A DNA stretch of 64,000 nucleotides from Haloprofundus halobius. GTDB taxonomy: Archaea > Halobacteriota > Halobacteria > Halobacteriales > Haloferacaceae. Below the pieces are notes generated by a model. It did not search any database and had not been told where the DNA came from. It worked only from the letters and a program-made list of their open reading frames with translations. Location of the stretch: NCBI RefSeq assembly GCF_020097835.1, contig NZ_CP083666.1, forward strand, positions 1,674,001 to 1,738,000, written 5' to 3'. Shown piece by piece: positions 8,733-16,642 of the stretch. The position numbers and the translations under genes are program-made. Every line of letters starts with the position of its first letter. Position 1 is the stretch's first letter.

Positions 8733-8825
8733 CTATCTCACCCTGTTGAGCGCGTCGCGGCGATCTTCGACGGGCGTCGGGTCGTATCTCATAGTAGTCT
8801 CCGGGCTCTTGTGACGCAACTGAGC
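8733..8825 (-). pseudogene. C-terminal remnant of a tyrosine-recombinase integrase
   Basis: Thirty codons read AQLRHKSPETTMRYDPTP... to a TAG at 8733-8735. They align with the last residues of the intact integrase at 22064-23173 (TQLRHKTTRTTVKYDQAP...EDRRDAL), keeping the catalytic His and the Tyr of the RYD motif. The frame is closed on its upstream side by TAG at 8826-8828, so the N-terminal roughly 340 residues are gone. The remnant lies about 125 bases from a tRNA 3'-end fragment, the same arrangement as the intact integrase next to tRNA-Gly. It marks an earlier, decayed element at the same tRNA target. Confidence 0.85.
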
Positions 8826-8950
8826 CTATCGAATGCAAAATATCGTTCTCGTGTTATGTAGATGGCGACTAACTAACGTATCGTCTCCCAACTCGTAGCC
8901 TGGTCTACACACTCAGCAGTACCCGTTTGTGCTCGTTGTATCCGAGAAAA

Positions 8951-9000
8951 TGCGCCGGCCGGGACCGAGCAAACCAAAGGTTTGCGAGGGTCGGCCGGCG
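8951..9000. repeat. tRNA-Gly 3'-end fragment within a long hairpin
   Basis: Bases 8951-8964 repeat the last 14 bases of tRNA-Gly. From 8953 to 9000 the sequence folds into a cruciform: 8-bp outer arms (8953-8960 with 8993-9000), a 4-bp middle stem (8963-8966 with 8989-8992) and a perfect 7-bp inner stem (8969-8975 with 8979-8985, loop AAA). It could be a rearranged attachment site or recombinase-binding structure. It could also act as a terminator, though no T-run follows. Confidence 0.6.
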
Positions 9001-9015
9001 TACGACCGAAGGGAG

Positions 9016-9057
9016 TGCGCCGGCCGGGATTCGAACCCGGGCCATGAGCTTGGAAGG
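9016..9057 (-). repeat. Left attachment site: displaced tRNA-Gly 3' part
   Basis: These 42 bases match 23300-23341 at 41 of 42 positions (C at 9032 versus T at 23316, in the T-loop). They cover the anticodon loop to the 3' end of tRNA-Gly but lack the 5' half. This is the expected relic when an element integrates into a tRNA gene and supplies a new 3' end. Confidence 0.9.
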
Positions 9058-9352
9058 TACAATTAAATGATAAGTCTGAAAACAGACCTATTCACGAACC
9101 TGCCAGGCCAATAAGCCCACCACTCGCAGACACACTTCGGAGACCGTCGCTCCGCCCCTCATTCATTGTAGCTGGCACATCCCTGAGTCACATGTGATAA
9201 CATCAACCACCTACTTATATACCTGCGACTTGAGCCTCGGGCTTAGAATCACACAACCCAATGTGATTTCCGCCGCACTGTCGACGGTGAGATTCGCTCG
9301 CTGAATTAAGACATAGACGAACGATCACCCGAAAGAGTATCTGGCCAGGACA

Positions 9353-9781
9353 TTAACTCTGCGTTCGACGAACGAAATCGTCGAGTTTTGCTTCGATGAG
9401 TGTCGCGACGCGCTCGCTGTATTTCCAGAGTGCTGCGTTAAGTCGCTCTTCGGTCTCGTCGTCGAGACCGTCTCGCCCACGGAGGACGGAGTCCTTAGTG
9501 ATCTGTGGATGATAGACACAGACGACGCCAAGTGAGGTATCCGAGCTTGAGGTCCCCGCCGTGTGGATTCCGTACTGATCGGTCCCCCAGACACCATCGC
9601 CGCCCTGTCGCTCCAGTTCCGAGTCGAGCGCATCGAGGAGTTGCACCTCTTCAGGGGAGAGGAGAGGATCGTCGCCTTCAAACAGTTCAGTGTACGCCTC
9701 TCTCCGGGCACTCTTCGTCCACTGGTCCAACTGGGAACGCGCCCGTAGTACGAGCTGTCGTTCGTCTGGAAACTCGGCCAT
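9353..9781 (-). CDS. Hypothetical protein at the left end of the element
   Basis: The product is an acidic, mostly helical protein of 142 residues (LDQWTKSARREAYTELFEGD, LSPEEVQLLDALDSELE, and a C-terminal EERLNAALWKYSERVATLIEAKLDDF helix). There is no motif I can tie to a family. The start is the ATG at 9779-9781. The frame stays open upstream to 10027, but that part has a different, non-acidic composition and is probably non-coding. Confidence 0.6.
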   Translation of the reverse strand: MAEFPDERQLVLRARSQLDQWTKSARREAYTELFEGDDPLLSPEEVQLLDALDSELERQGGDGVWGTDQYGIHTAGTSSSDTSLGVVCVYHPQITKDSVLRGRDGLDDETEERLNAALWKYSERVATLIEAKLDDFVRRTQS

Positions 9782-10131
9782 GCTTCTAGGATGGCGGCCA
9801 GATGAATCAACGTTCGGCCAACGTTGGCGACCGGTGGGCGTGGTGACGTCGATTGGGAACCGTTCGGTCGCAAAGAGAACGAAGGCGAAGACGACGAGCA
9901 TCTCGGCCGTCACCGACGTTGAGGCCAGACCCTGAACTGCCAAAGAATTTAGTAATCTCCTCTGCTGGTCCGACCTGCCAACAAACAAGTTTAGACGGGC
10001 GTACAACTCACCCCCGTTGGAAGCCACGCAAGCTTTGTCCTAACCGCCTACGGCGGGGTGAGGACGAGGTGGTTGACAGATGGTCCGATTCTGTACACAC
10101 AAATAAAGAATGAAGGGACCTTTATGTCAAT
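9782..10131. other. Intergenic region with an imperfect hairpin and a TATA box
   Basis: I see no convincing gene. Bases 10037-10065 form an imperfect hairpin with GTCCT/AGGAC ends and a CGCC/GGCG core, preceded by AAGCCACGC. This is loosely like the right ends of haloarchaeal IS200/IS605 elements, but no transposase or TnpB sequence is present. A TATA-like aaataaag at 10101-10108 lies about 27 bases before the ATG at 10132 and is probably the leaderless promoter of the transporter gene. Confidence 0.45.
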
Positions 10132-11172
10132 ATGACTGAACAGGGAGACCGTCAGCATTGGTTTTCGGACCATGTTGTACTGTCGATCTTGGCGGTAGTG
10201 AGCGGCGTTCTCGGCCTACTTTTCGTTTTCACACAGCTTCAGTATATCTTGCTCGCGATCGTCCTCGCATACGTTCTCGCACCCGCACAACGGAAGCTCG
10301 AGCGCCACACGAGCTCAGCTCCGGCTGCCCTCATCCTCATTTCGCTTTCGGTATTTGTACTCTTCATCCCGGTCGCGTATCTCCTCACAGTTGCAATTCA
10401 GCAGGGACTGGGGCTGCTAACCGCCCTGCAAGAAGGAGGACTCAGTCTGGACACCGTTCAGGATCGAATCGAAACCATTGGCTATGTAATCGATCTCGAT
10501 CTATTGTATGCGACATATCAAGAGCCAATCGCGACCGGGTTGCAGCGTCTCGCAACCGGCGCGGTAACCGTCATCGGCGGTCTCCCTGGTATGCTGATCG
10601 GACTCACCGTGACGGTCTTCGTACTCTTTGCGTTATTGCGAGACGGTGAACAGTTCGTCACATGGCTGCAGTCGATTGTCCCCCTCTCTGATCACGTAGA
10701 GCGAGAACTCATTAGAGAACCTGACGCCCTCATGTGGGCGTCTGTCATCGGGAACGTCGCCGTCGCGGGGGTCCAAGCGGTACTACTCGGCATCGGATTG
10801 GCGCTCGTTGGCATGCCCGGGGTTGTGTTCTTGACCGTGGCAACGTTTGTCCTCACGTTGCTCCCCCTCGTTGGGGCATTCGGTGTCTGGCTTCCGGTTT
10901 CGGGCTACCTGCTCGCAATCGGTCGCCCCACTGCAGCGGTACTGCTTTTCGTCTACGGGTCGGTGGTCAGCGCCTCGGACATCTACCTTCGCCCGGCGAT
11001 CATCAACCGGAGCGGAGCGATCAACGTCGCGACCATCGTCGTGGGTATCTTCGGGGGAATCGTTCTGTTTGGGGCGATTGGCCTGTTCGTCGGCCCCGTC
11101 ATACTCGGCGGCTCGAAGGTCGTCCTTGACCTGTTTGCCCAGGAGCGAGCGGACTCAACCGTTGGCCGATAG
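10132..11172 (+). CDS. AI-2E family transporter (UPF0118) membrane protein
   Basis: The protein has 346 residues and about eight membrane spans: paired helices at residues 15-45 and 60-90, then the large extracytoplasmic/linker region, helices near 145-170 and 205-260, and a terminal pair at 275-335. The order and length match the AI-2E/PerM family (PF01594). Members move small molecules or ions such as sodium/protons; the AI-2 name does not define the substrate. It is probably leaderless, with a TATA-like box 27 bases upstream. The codons are more AT-rich than the chromosome outside the element. Confidence 0.87.
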   Translation: MTEQGDRQHWFSDHVVLSILAVVSGVLGLLFVFTQLQYILLAIVLAYVLAPAQRKLERHTSSAPAALILISLSVFVLFIPVAYLLTVAIQQGLGLLTALQEGGLSLDTVQDRIETIGYVIDLDLLYATYQEPIATGLQRLATGAVTVIGGLPGMLIGLTVTVFVLFALLRDGEQFVTWLQSIVPLSDHVERELIREPDALMWASVIGNVAVAGVQAVLLGIGLALVGMPGVVFLTVATFVLTLLPLVGAFGVWLPVSGYLLAIGRPTAAVLLFVYGSVVSASDIYLRPAIINRSGAINVATIVVGIFGGIVLFGAIGLFVGPVILGGSKVVLDLFAQERADSTVGR

Positions 11173-11405
11173 ACGATCGCTTCCGCCGATAGAGAGAACG
11201 AGACACATTGTCATAGACAGTAGGATAGTGGAACTACATAGAGCTGTTCTGGTCCGTGAGAACCCGACAATTCTCGGAGTACAGGATTGGACGCACTGAC
11301 ACATCCGTTGAATGCATCCGGATGACAGGGTAACTCAGATAATCAAAAACCAGATGATTGTGAAAATGTTTGCTTTTTATGAGGATAGTCGTAGGTACGT
11401 GTACT

Positions 11406-11741
11406 ATGCTGGTGGAAACTCTTGACAACTGTCTACAGCTTATCGCTGATCGATGCCAACGACGGGTCATCCAACAATTACGGCACGAGACCACTAGTAA
11501 AATGACAATCGACGACCTTGTAGACCGAATATACAGTGGCGAACTGAAGCTCGACGGCAACCGAGGTATGGACCGGGAACAACTTGCTATCCATTTATAC
11601 CACACCTCATTGCCGAAGTTAGAAGATCACGGCGTCGTCAAACACGATCGCAGAAGCGGGACCGTCCGGTATCAGTCCAACGATCAGGTTGAGGCAGTTT
11701 TGGACTCACTGCCCGATGAAATGGCGGTGTCCAGCCTTTGA
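11406..11741 (+). CDS. DUF7344 winged-helix regulator-like protein
   Basis: The protein has 111 residues. RCQRRVIQQLRHETTSKMTIDDLVD followed by HLYHTSLPKLEDHGVVKHD is the helix-turn-helix pattern of the haloarchaeal DUF7344 domain (residues about 10-95), thought to bind DNA. The start is ATG 11406; a TATA-like ctttttatg (about 11371-11379) lies about 27 bases before it. A paralogous domain occurs twice in the chromosomal gene at 57375-58040. Its targets are unknown. Confidence 0.75.
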   Translation: MLVETLDNCLQLIADRCQRRVIQQLRHETTSKMTIDDLVDRIYSGELKLDGNRGMDREQLAIHLYHTSLPKLEDHGVVKHDRRSGTVRYQSNDQVEAVLDSLPDEMAVSSL

Positions 11742-11774
11742 ATACTGAGTAGCTTCCACTCGATTGACCCGCTA

Positions 11775-12104
11775 TTACTCCCCGTCCGATCGTGGCTCAA
11801 CTGGCCCAACGACAACCCTTCCATCGTTTTCAACAATTACGTCGTGGCCAGCAAACACGAACGAAACGGTGATATCTCCGTCAATCGAGGGGATTTCACT
11901 CGAACCAAGGAGCGCATCTAAGGCATCTGGATCAACCGTCTTGTATAGCGGTTCGAGTGACGTGGGCTCACGGTCGGACGCGATTGCAACCGTCTCGATA
12001 ACCGCAGCGCTGGGAGGAATTGCCGACTAGTCGTGTTCTGCCCGAATCTCACCGTCCGAATAAGGAACCGGTTCGCGATCATCTGTTCGATCTGACCCAG
12101 TCAT
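11775..12104 (-). pseudogene. HalOD1 output-domain gene with an in-frame amber codon
   Basis: Reading from ATG 12102-12104 gives MTGSDRTDDREPVPYSDGEIRAEHD and then TAG (12027-12029). The same frame continues for 83 more codons (AIPPSAAVIETVAIASD, PLYKTVDPDALDALLGSSE, VSFVFAGHDVIV) to TAA at 11775-11777. Those downstream segments are the core HalOD1 output domain. The stop sits where relatives usually have Trp (RAEYDW-type), so a TGG to TAG change is the simplest explanation. The downstream part has no frameshift, implying recent inactivation or occasional readthrough. It lies 83 bases downstream of the intact TrmB gene on the same strand. Confidence 0.8.
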
Positions 12105-12187
12105 GGGTGATATCGATAGTCTGTTGATGGGACTGATAGACCGCGTGAATTCATGTATACTGTTGCTACCAAATTTATCTCTCTCCA

Positions 12188-12985
12188 TTAGTCCGGGCCG
12201 TTCGCGCCGAGTCGCCAAGTGAAAATCGCCTTCAGAACTACGACCAGACTGTTCGTTTCACCCTCGCCCCAGATGGCGGTTTCCGACCGCGGATCGGACG
12301 GACTCGCGTCCGCGCCGTTGACGAGCGCACTCACGAGCGTTTTTTGCCCGTCGACCATCATGAGCCGTCCCGCTGACGTGTCCGACCAGACCCACAGCGA
12401 CTCAAACATTATCGCGCCGGGAATGCTGTCCTGAATGTGCTCTTGAACCTCCGATGAAACCCCTGCAAGCTTGATCGAGACACCCCGGTCTGCAGCCTCG
12501 CTCAATCCGTCGATTAAATCGTCCGTGAGGAGGTCCTCGACGGTCATGTATACGATCTCTTCTTCCGCGCTCGCGAAGAACTCCAGGACTCGTTCCGTGA
12601 CTGCAGTCTGTCCATCTACCGTCCAGACGCCGCGTTGTTCGGCTTGGCGTTCGATGGGTTCGAGTTCACTCAGCGCCTTCTGGAGGATTTTCGTGCGGTA
12701 CTCTAGCTCATGTTCGAATGTCCGACTCGCGGTTTCGGCGGAGATCGCCCAGAATCGCTTGGGTGACGATTGGAGGATATCGACGAGTCCCCGGTCGTGT
12801 AACTCGTCGATTGCATCGTATACTCGAGTGCGTGGCACCTCCGACACTTGGCTGACGTCTCTGGCCGTCCCCGTACCGAGGCTAGCAAGCGCGACAAATG
12901 TCCGTGCGGCGTAGGCACTCAACCCGAACCGTTCGAGTTGCTCGATTGCGACGGACTGGGGGTCCTCTATTGGATCGTGGCTCAT
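12188..12985 (-). CDS. TrmB family transcriptional regulator
   Basis: The protein has 265 residues. Residues about 12-85 form the TrmB winged helix (LERFGLSAYAARTFVALASL, SEVPRTRVYDAIDELHDRGL); about 90-115 is a coiled-coil linker; about 120-265 is the effector part (VTERVLEFFASAEEEIVYMT, LLTDDLIDGLSEAADRGVSI). Such proteins sense sugars or other metabolites and bind DNA. It is followed by the broken HalOD1 gene and is divergent from a second, frameshifted TrmB gene. The 386-base divergent region has two inverted repeats that could be operators. Confidence 0.88.
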   Translation of the reverse strand: MSHDPIEDPQSVAIEQLERFGLSAYAARTFVALASLGTGTARDVSQVSEVPRTRVYDAIDELHDRGLVDILQSSPKRFWAISAETASRTFEHELEYRTKILQKALSELEPIERQAEQRGVWTVDGQTAVTERVLEFFASAEEEIVYMTVEDLLTDDLIDGLSEAADRGVSIKLAGVSSEVQEHIQDSIPGAIMFESLWVWSDTSAGRLMMVDGQKTLVSALVNGADASPSDPRSETAIWGEGETNSLVVVLKAIFTWRLGANGPD

Positions 12986-13009
12986 CGTTTTGGCGGCATT
13001 GGATCAGTA

Positions 13010-13030
13010 CCGGCCACATGAAGTGGCCGG
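13010..13030. promoter_or_regulatory. Candidate operator, inverted repeat CCGGCCAC-N5-GTGGCCGG
   Basis: Perfect 8-bp arms flank ATGAA, 25 bases upstream of the TrmB start at 12985. The position suggests autoregulation by the TrmB protein; the half-site GGCCAC recurs in the second repeat at 13086-13102. Confidence 0.45.
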
Positions 13031-13085
13031 AGCGGCACGCAGCAGTAGCGTGGTTGGGACACAGTACCAGATTGCGCGCCAGTAA

Positions 13086-13102
13086 AGTGGTTGGCCACCA
13101 CT
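13086..13102. promoter_or_regulatory. Second inverted repeat AGTGGT-N5-ACCACT
   Basis: Perfect 6-bp arms flank TGGCC. The centre reads TTGGCCAC, sharing GGCCAC with the repeat at 13010-13030. Two related sites about 75 bases apart suggest cooperative binding; no binding data can be seen from sequence. Confidence 0.35.
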
Positions 13103-13371
13103 CGGTAAATCTCTTTTGTGATTAAACGGGTGACTTCTTTACTCACTCGTATATCTGCATCTCTATACGTCTATACGCCCATACCTCTGTTGTTACTATA
13201 ATCATCACAAACTCTCCGGAAAATTCGTCTGTTCCACGAGATTAGGCCGTCATATGGGTCGCACCGCGTCCTTCCGGTGGTTGCCGTCATGAATTGAGTG
13301 ACAATACCTATCCGTGTCGGAGGCGAATTATCTAGAGAATCACTAGGGAATACCTCGTGAGGTTGGGACAC

Positions 13372-14174
13372 ATGAATACTAATGATAGTTTGGAGGAAGC
13401 GATCGAAGTCCTCCAGCAACTCGGCTTGAAAGAATAGAGGCACGATGCTTCGTCGGCTTGTCCCGTCTCAATGCGGGAACAGCAAAGCTGTTGAGTGAGA
13501 TGACGGAGGTTCCCCGAACGCGGGTATACGATGCGATTCGAGTGCTGGAGGCGCAAGGCCTGGTCGAGATCCAGCACTCGAGCCCGCAGCAGTTCCGGGC
13601 GGTTCCGCTCGAAGAGGCGACTGAAACGCTCCGAGACCAGTACGAAGACCGCGTTGAGCGACTCCACGATGCTCTGGATACGGTCGAAGTTGTCGATGGA
13701 GACGACGAGACTCCCGTCCAGCAGGTGTGGACGATGTCCGGGCGCGACGCGATTGAAAATCGGACGGACCAACTTATCGAGAAAGCGTCCATGGAGGTCG
13801 TACTAGTACTAGGCGATGAGTCATTGCTGACCGAAGATCTCGTTGCCAGCCTCAACGACGTCGGTAACGGGGTCGATCTTCTCATCGGAGCATTGACGAA
13901 GTCTCTTCAGGACCAAATCCAAATGGCCGTGCCGGACGCCACGACGTTCATCTCTGGCTTAGAGTGGCTACACGGCGAGAACACTACTGAAGACGAAACG
14001 GCAATCGGCCGGCTTCTCCTGACCGACCGATCGACGATTCTCGTGAGTTCAATCATGCCCGGCACTAAGGAGGAACAAGCGATCTTCGGCGAAGGATTCG
14101 GGAATGGTCTCGTCGTAATCGCCCGACGACTCATGGCCCAGGGGTTGTTGACCGTTCGTGACCCTGGGCAGTGA
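13372..14174 (+). pseudogene. TrmB family regulator broken by a one-base deletion
   Basis: ATG 13372 opens MNTNDSLEEAIEVLQQLGLKE and meets TAG at 13435-13437. Dropping into the next frame restores the expected TrmB sequence without a gap (ARCFVGLSRLNAGTAKLLSE, TEVPRTRVYDAIRVLEAQGL, effector domain to 14174). Restoring one base after GAATA (a Tyr codon) rejoins the two parts. The downstream 238 codons could start at TTG 13458, but that would lack the first helices of the winged helix. The C-terminal effector part is complete. The homology with the intact TrmB at 12188-12985 runs along the whole length, so they are paralogues. Confidence 0.8.
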
Positions 14175-14225
14175 GCTCCGAGGGTGGTCATCGGCCATCC
14201 GTCAACGGGAAAAGCTGTCGGTGGG

Positions 14226-14504
14226 TTATGGGTCACGTTCATCGCAGAAACGGTCTTCGAGCAACTGAAGAGTGAGATACTCGCCATTGTCAATCGTGAT
14301 GTAACAATCGTTGTAAACGAATGAGAGGCGTCCGCCCGTCCGAGGTGTTCCGTCGTACCGCGGGTCGAACAACGTATCTAACACAGCCGGATCAACGACA
14401 TCCGCCAGCGGTCGAAGGAAACATGGTTCACGACCTTCGATTGCGCTCACCGCGCGTACAACGGCCGTGCTGACCAATTCGTCTCCCCCAATCTCATACT
14501 CCAT
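14226..14504 (-). CDS. HalOD1 output-domain protein
   Basis: The protein has 92 residues: ELVSTAVVRAVSAIEGREP, then PLADVVDPAVLDTLFDP and a final beta pair (GRLSFVYNDCYITI). This is the typical stand-alone HalOD1 domain, predicted to act as a signalling output module in haloarchaea; no catalytic residues are known. It converges with the frameshifted TrmB gene, giving the second TrmB/HalOD1 pairing in the element. The start ATG is 14502-14504. Confidence 0.78.
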   Translation of the reverse strand: MEYEIGGDELVSTAVVRAVSAIEGREPCFLRPLADVVDPAVLDTLFDPRYDGTPRTGGRLSFVYNDCYITIDNGEYLTLQLLEDRFCDERDP

Positions 14505-14568
14505 ACTACTCAGTGGTGCTGGACGATGAAAACGCGTGAGTTTTTCACTCGTTTTATCAAAACAGACT

Positions 14569-14769
14569 TCAGAGAGTGGTGGGGACTGGACGTGCGCAAT
14601 CTATATTTCTGGTTGGCTTGAGTTCTAAGCTGCACTCGGGACAGCAATTGGCTGTTGCTCGACCGCGGTACTACAGCTTTCACATATCGTTAGACTACTC
14701 GATTCGACGCGCTCACCAATCAAGTCGAATTGACGAAATACTGGGATCTCTACTCGAGAGTATTCAACT
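14569..14769 (-). pseudogene. Possible frameshifted small zinc-ribbon gene
   Basis: One reading frame gives VEIPVFRQFDLIGERVESSS and then a CESC motif (14673-14684). The neighbouring frame gives CCPECSLELKPTRN (CPEC at 14632-14646) ending at TGA 14569-14571. Two CxxC knuckles about 12 residues apart in adjacent frames would make a plausible zinc ribbon if joined by a single-base change between them. There is no clear start codon, and the upstream end overlaps the tail of the next gene, so this may be chance. Confidence 0.25.
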
Positions 14770-15151
14770 GCGATTCCTCGATTAGACCGAGTCCACTGAG
14801 ATCTGCGTATAGGATGTCCCCCTCACGGATGACGCATCGTTTGGCCAGCACCGGTAACTGACATTTCGTGTACCCCGCGGTCTGGATGTCGAGTTCCTCA
14901 CCGAGTTTGAGAGAGTTGGCCAGCTTTCGGAGGAACGCGTGAGTGATGAGACCACCTTCGTAGTCAGGAAGCCCATCCTCACGGGTTTCGTAGATCTCGA
15001 AGGCGTCGTATTCCCAGATGATGACTTCGCCTTCTTCGTCTATCTCCCAATGTAGGGTCCCGGAGCAATGTGCTTCGCAGAGCTGGCGGACTGCCTCTGT
15101 ATCCGTTACGATCGCGCCGATCGAGGTCGTCGCTGCTTGGAGCGTGGCCAT
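14750..15151 (-). CDS. Hypothetical protein (element gene)
   Basis: The acidic product of 133 residues has alternating strand/helix character (GEVIIWEYDAFEIYETREDG, ITHAFLRKLANSLKLGEEL). Similar short proteins occur as haloarchaeal hypotheticals, but I cannot name a domain. The start ATG is 15149-15151. It has four Cys but no CxxC arrangement. Its composition matches the surrounding element. Confidence 0.6.
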   Translation of the reverse strand: MATLQAATTSIGAIVTDTEAVRQLCEAHCSGTLHWEIDEEGEVIIWEYDAFEIYETREDGLPDYEGGLITHAFLRKLANSLKLGEELDIQTAGYTKCQLPVLAKRCVIREGDILYADLSGLGLIEESQLNTLE

Positions 15152-15214
15152 TGTTTGTACCCGAGGGCGTTTTCCTCCCCCGCACCCCTTTGGGAGGATA
15201 ACAGAACCGACAGC

Positions 15215-15268
15215 GAGGCTCTGTTGAAATCCTCAGTTGCTGATAGTTCGTTGAGGCTGTGCTGAATA
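15215..15268 (+). repeat. Two imperfect copies of GAGGCTSTGYTGAAWW
   Basis: A 16-base sequence occurs at 15215-15230 and again at 15253-15268 with three differences. The wording resembles terminal inverted repeats of some haloarchaeal insertion sequences, but there is no transposase in the 298-base gap. It may be a scar of IS excision, or chance. Confidence 0.25.
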
Positions 15269-15449
15269 CAGGGCGCATATCGGTCAGCAGTCTTCCGCTG
15301 AAAAGCAGTACTTGTAGATCGGGCAATTCAGGGTGTATGATTAGCGAGTAGCTTTCAACTCATGGTCATCCCAACTTCGATTGACTGAGGTCCGTTCCAT
15401 CTGAGGGATCACCATCTTCTATAAAATTCAACCAAAGAGAACGTAACCG

Positions 15450-16406
15450 TCAGTACTCAGTATTGGTGGTAGTATCGTCTGTTTCCTCCGACGGTAGTGG
15501 ATCTGTCCCTCCGCGCCAACTGAACAGGAGCTCACGGATGGTGAGCTCACGGATACCAGGGTACCGGGATTGTTCGGTTTGAGCATAGTTCACTAGTGTG
15601 AGCAAAAATACGCCGCCGATAGTATTGCCGAGCAATATCGGCAACCAGTACTGAGAAAAGACGATGAAAACACCGGCGTCAGTGGTTAGCAGAAAGTAGA
15701 AAGCTTCAGACGCAGCAGTTATCACGTGATAGAGGTCGGCAGCGGCGATCAGGTAGAAGGAGATATAGATGATGAACAACCGCGAGATCGTATCTCGTGC
15801 GGCGTGATCGAGCCATACAACCCCGGCGACTAACCACCCGGCAAACAACGCCCGGTTGAAGATCGACCACCATTCGTGATCAAGTCCGCTACTGACAAAT
15901 GTGGTCCCAGTTTGGATTGCCTCTGGCGAAAGTACCCCACCGTACACCAGCAGGTACGCACCGAGTCCCGCTCCGACGACGTTGCCGATCAGTACAACCC
16001 CCCAGACGCGCAAGAGCAGCGGAATACTGGCGAGACGAGCGAGCGCGAGCGCGACGGGAGGTAACGTGTTCTCGGTGTACAGCTGATAGTGACCGAGGAT
16101 AATATAGATGAATCCGACCGGATACAGGATCGAACTCAAGAACCGATTATCGGGGAACATCTCCATACCGACGATATGCCCAAGGAAGGTGAGGACGATG
16201 GCGAATCCGGCAGCCAAGCCGCTAAAAAACAGTTGCTGTTTAGGGGCTCCGATTTCTTGGGCGGCACTCGCCAGAATCCGTTCGAAGATTTCATTCGCCG
16301 AGAAGCGATCCCGAACTGCCCACCCCGCGGCCGGGGCCCCGGACGCGGCTCGGTCGGGCGACTCACGGAATTCGTCACCTGATCCATCGTCATTTCCGTC
16401 ACTCAC
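15450..16406 (-). CDS. Formate/nitrite transporter (FNT) family membrane protein
   Basis: The protein has 318 residues. A hydrophilic N-tail (about residues 1-45) containing FSANEIFERILASAAQEI leads into six membrane spans from about 60 to 285. The segment LYPVGFIYIILGHYQLYTEN and the following RVWGVVLIGNVVGAGLGAYL match the FNT channel core, and the IFNRALFAGWLV motif matches its second half. FNT proteins conduct formate, nitrite or related anions; haloarchaeal members of this subfamily are not characterised. The start is a GTG at 16404-16406. No formate or nitrite enzyme gene is adjacent. Confidence 0.85.
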   Translation of the reverse strand: MSDGNDDGSGDEFRESPDRAASGAPAAGWAVRDRFSANEIFERILASAAQEIGAPKQQLFFSGLAAGFAIVLTFLGHIVGMEMFPDNRFLSSILYPVGFIYIILGHYQLYTENTLPPVALALARLASIPLLLRVWGVVLIGNVVGAGLGAYLLVYGGVLSPEAIQTGTTFVSSGLDHEWWSIFNRALFAGWLVAGVVWLDHAARDTISRLFIIYISFYLIAAADLYHVITAASEAFYFLLTTDAGVFIVFSQYWLPILLGNTIGGVFLLTLVNYAQTEQSRYPGIRELTIRELLFSWRGGTDPLPSEETDDTTTNTEY

Positions 16407-16642
16407 TTCCGATACCCTCCAGTCGCGGAGACGTTGTCTCTATCACAACTGACAGACGTTGAATGTTTCCTCTCATAGTGCACTCCTTCAATTTGGAACG
16501 AGGTCGGCTATATTCTGTTTTTAGACATCAAAATGTGGATTCGTTTATGACAGAAGAGACTTACCGCGCCGGTTCCGACGTGTAACTGTCTGAATAATCG
16601 AGGTCGTTGTTCGTCGCTGCGGACAACGGGTATGTCTCGGTA

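Larger units (their letters stand above)
12986..13371. other. Divergent promoter region between two TrmB-type genes
   Basis: I find no coding frame. The region holds two inverted repeats (13010-13030 and 13086-13102) and several TATA-like stretches around 13145-13205. It separates the start of the intact TrmB gene (12985, minus) from the frameshifted one (13372, plus). Confidence 0.55.

Noticed and set aside
9782-10027. Upstream extension of the hypothetical gene at 9353-9781
   Set aside because: The 82 extra residues are not acidic and have no start signal; the ATG at 9781 separates the coding-like part.
15215-15268. A complete insertion sequence
   Set aside because: Only two short end-like repeats are present; there is no transposase or opposing inverted end.
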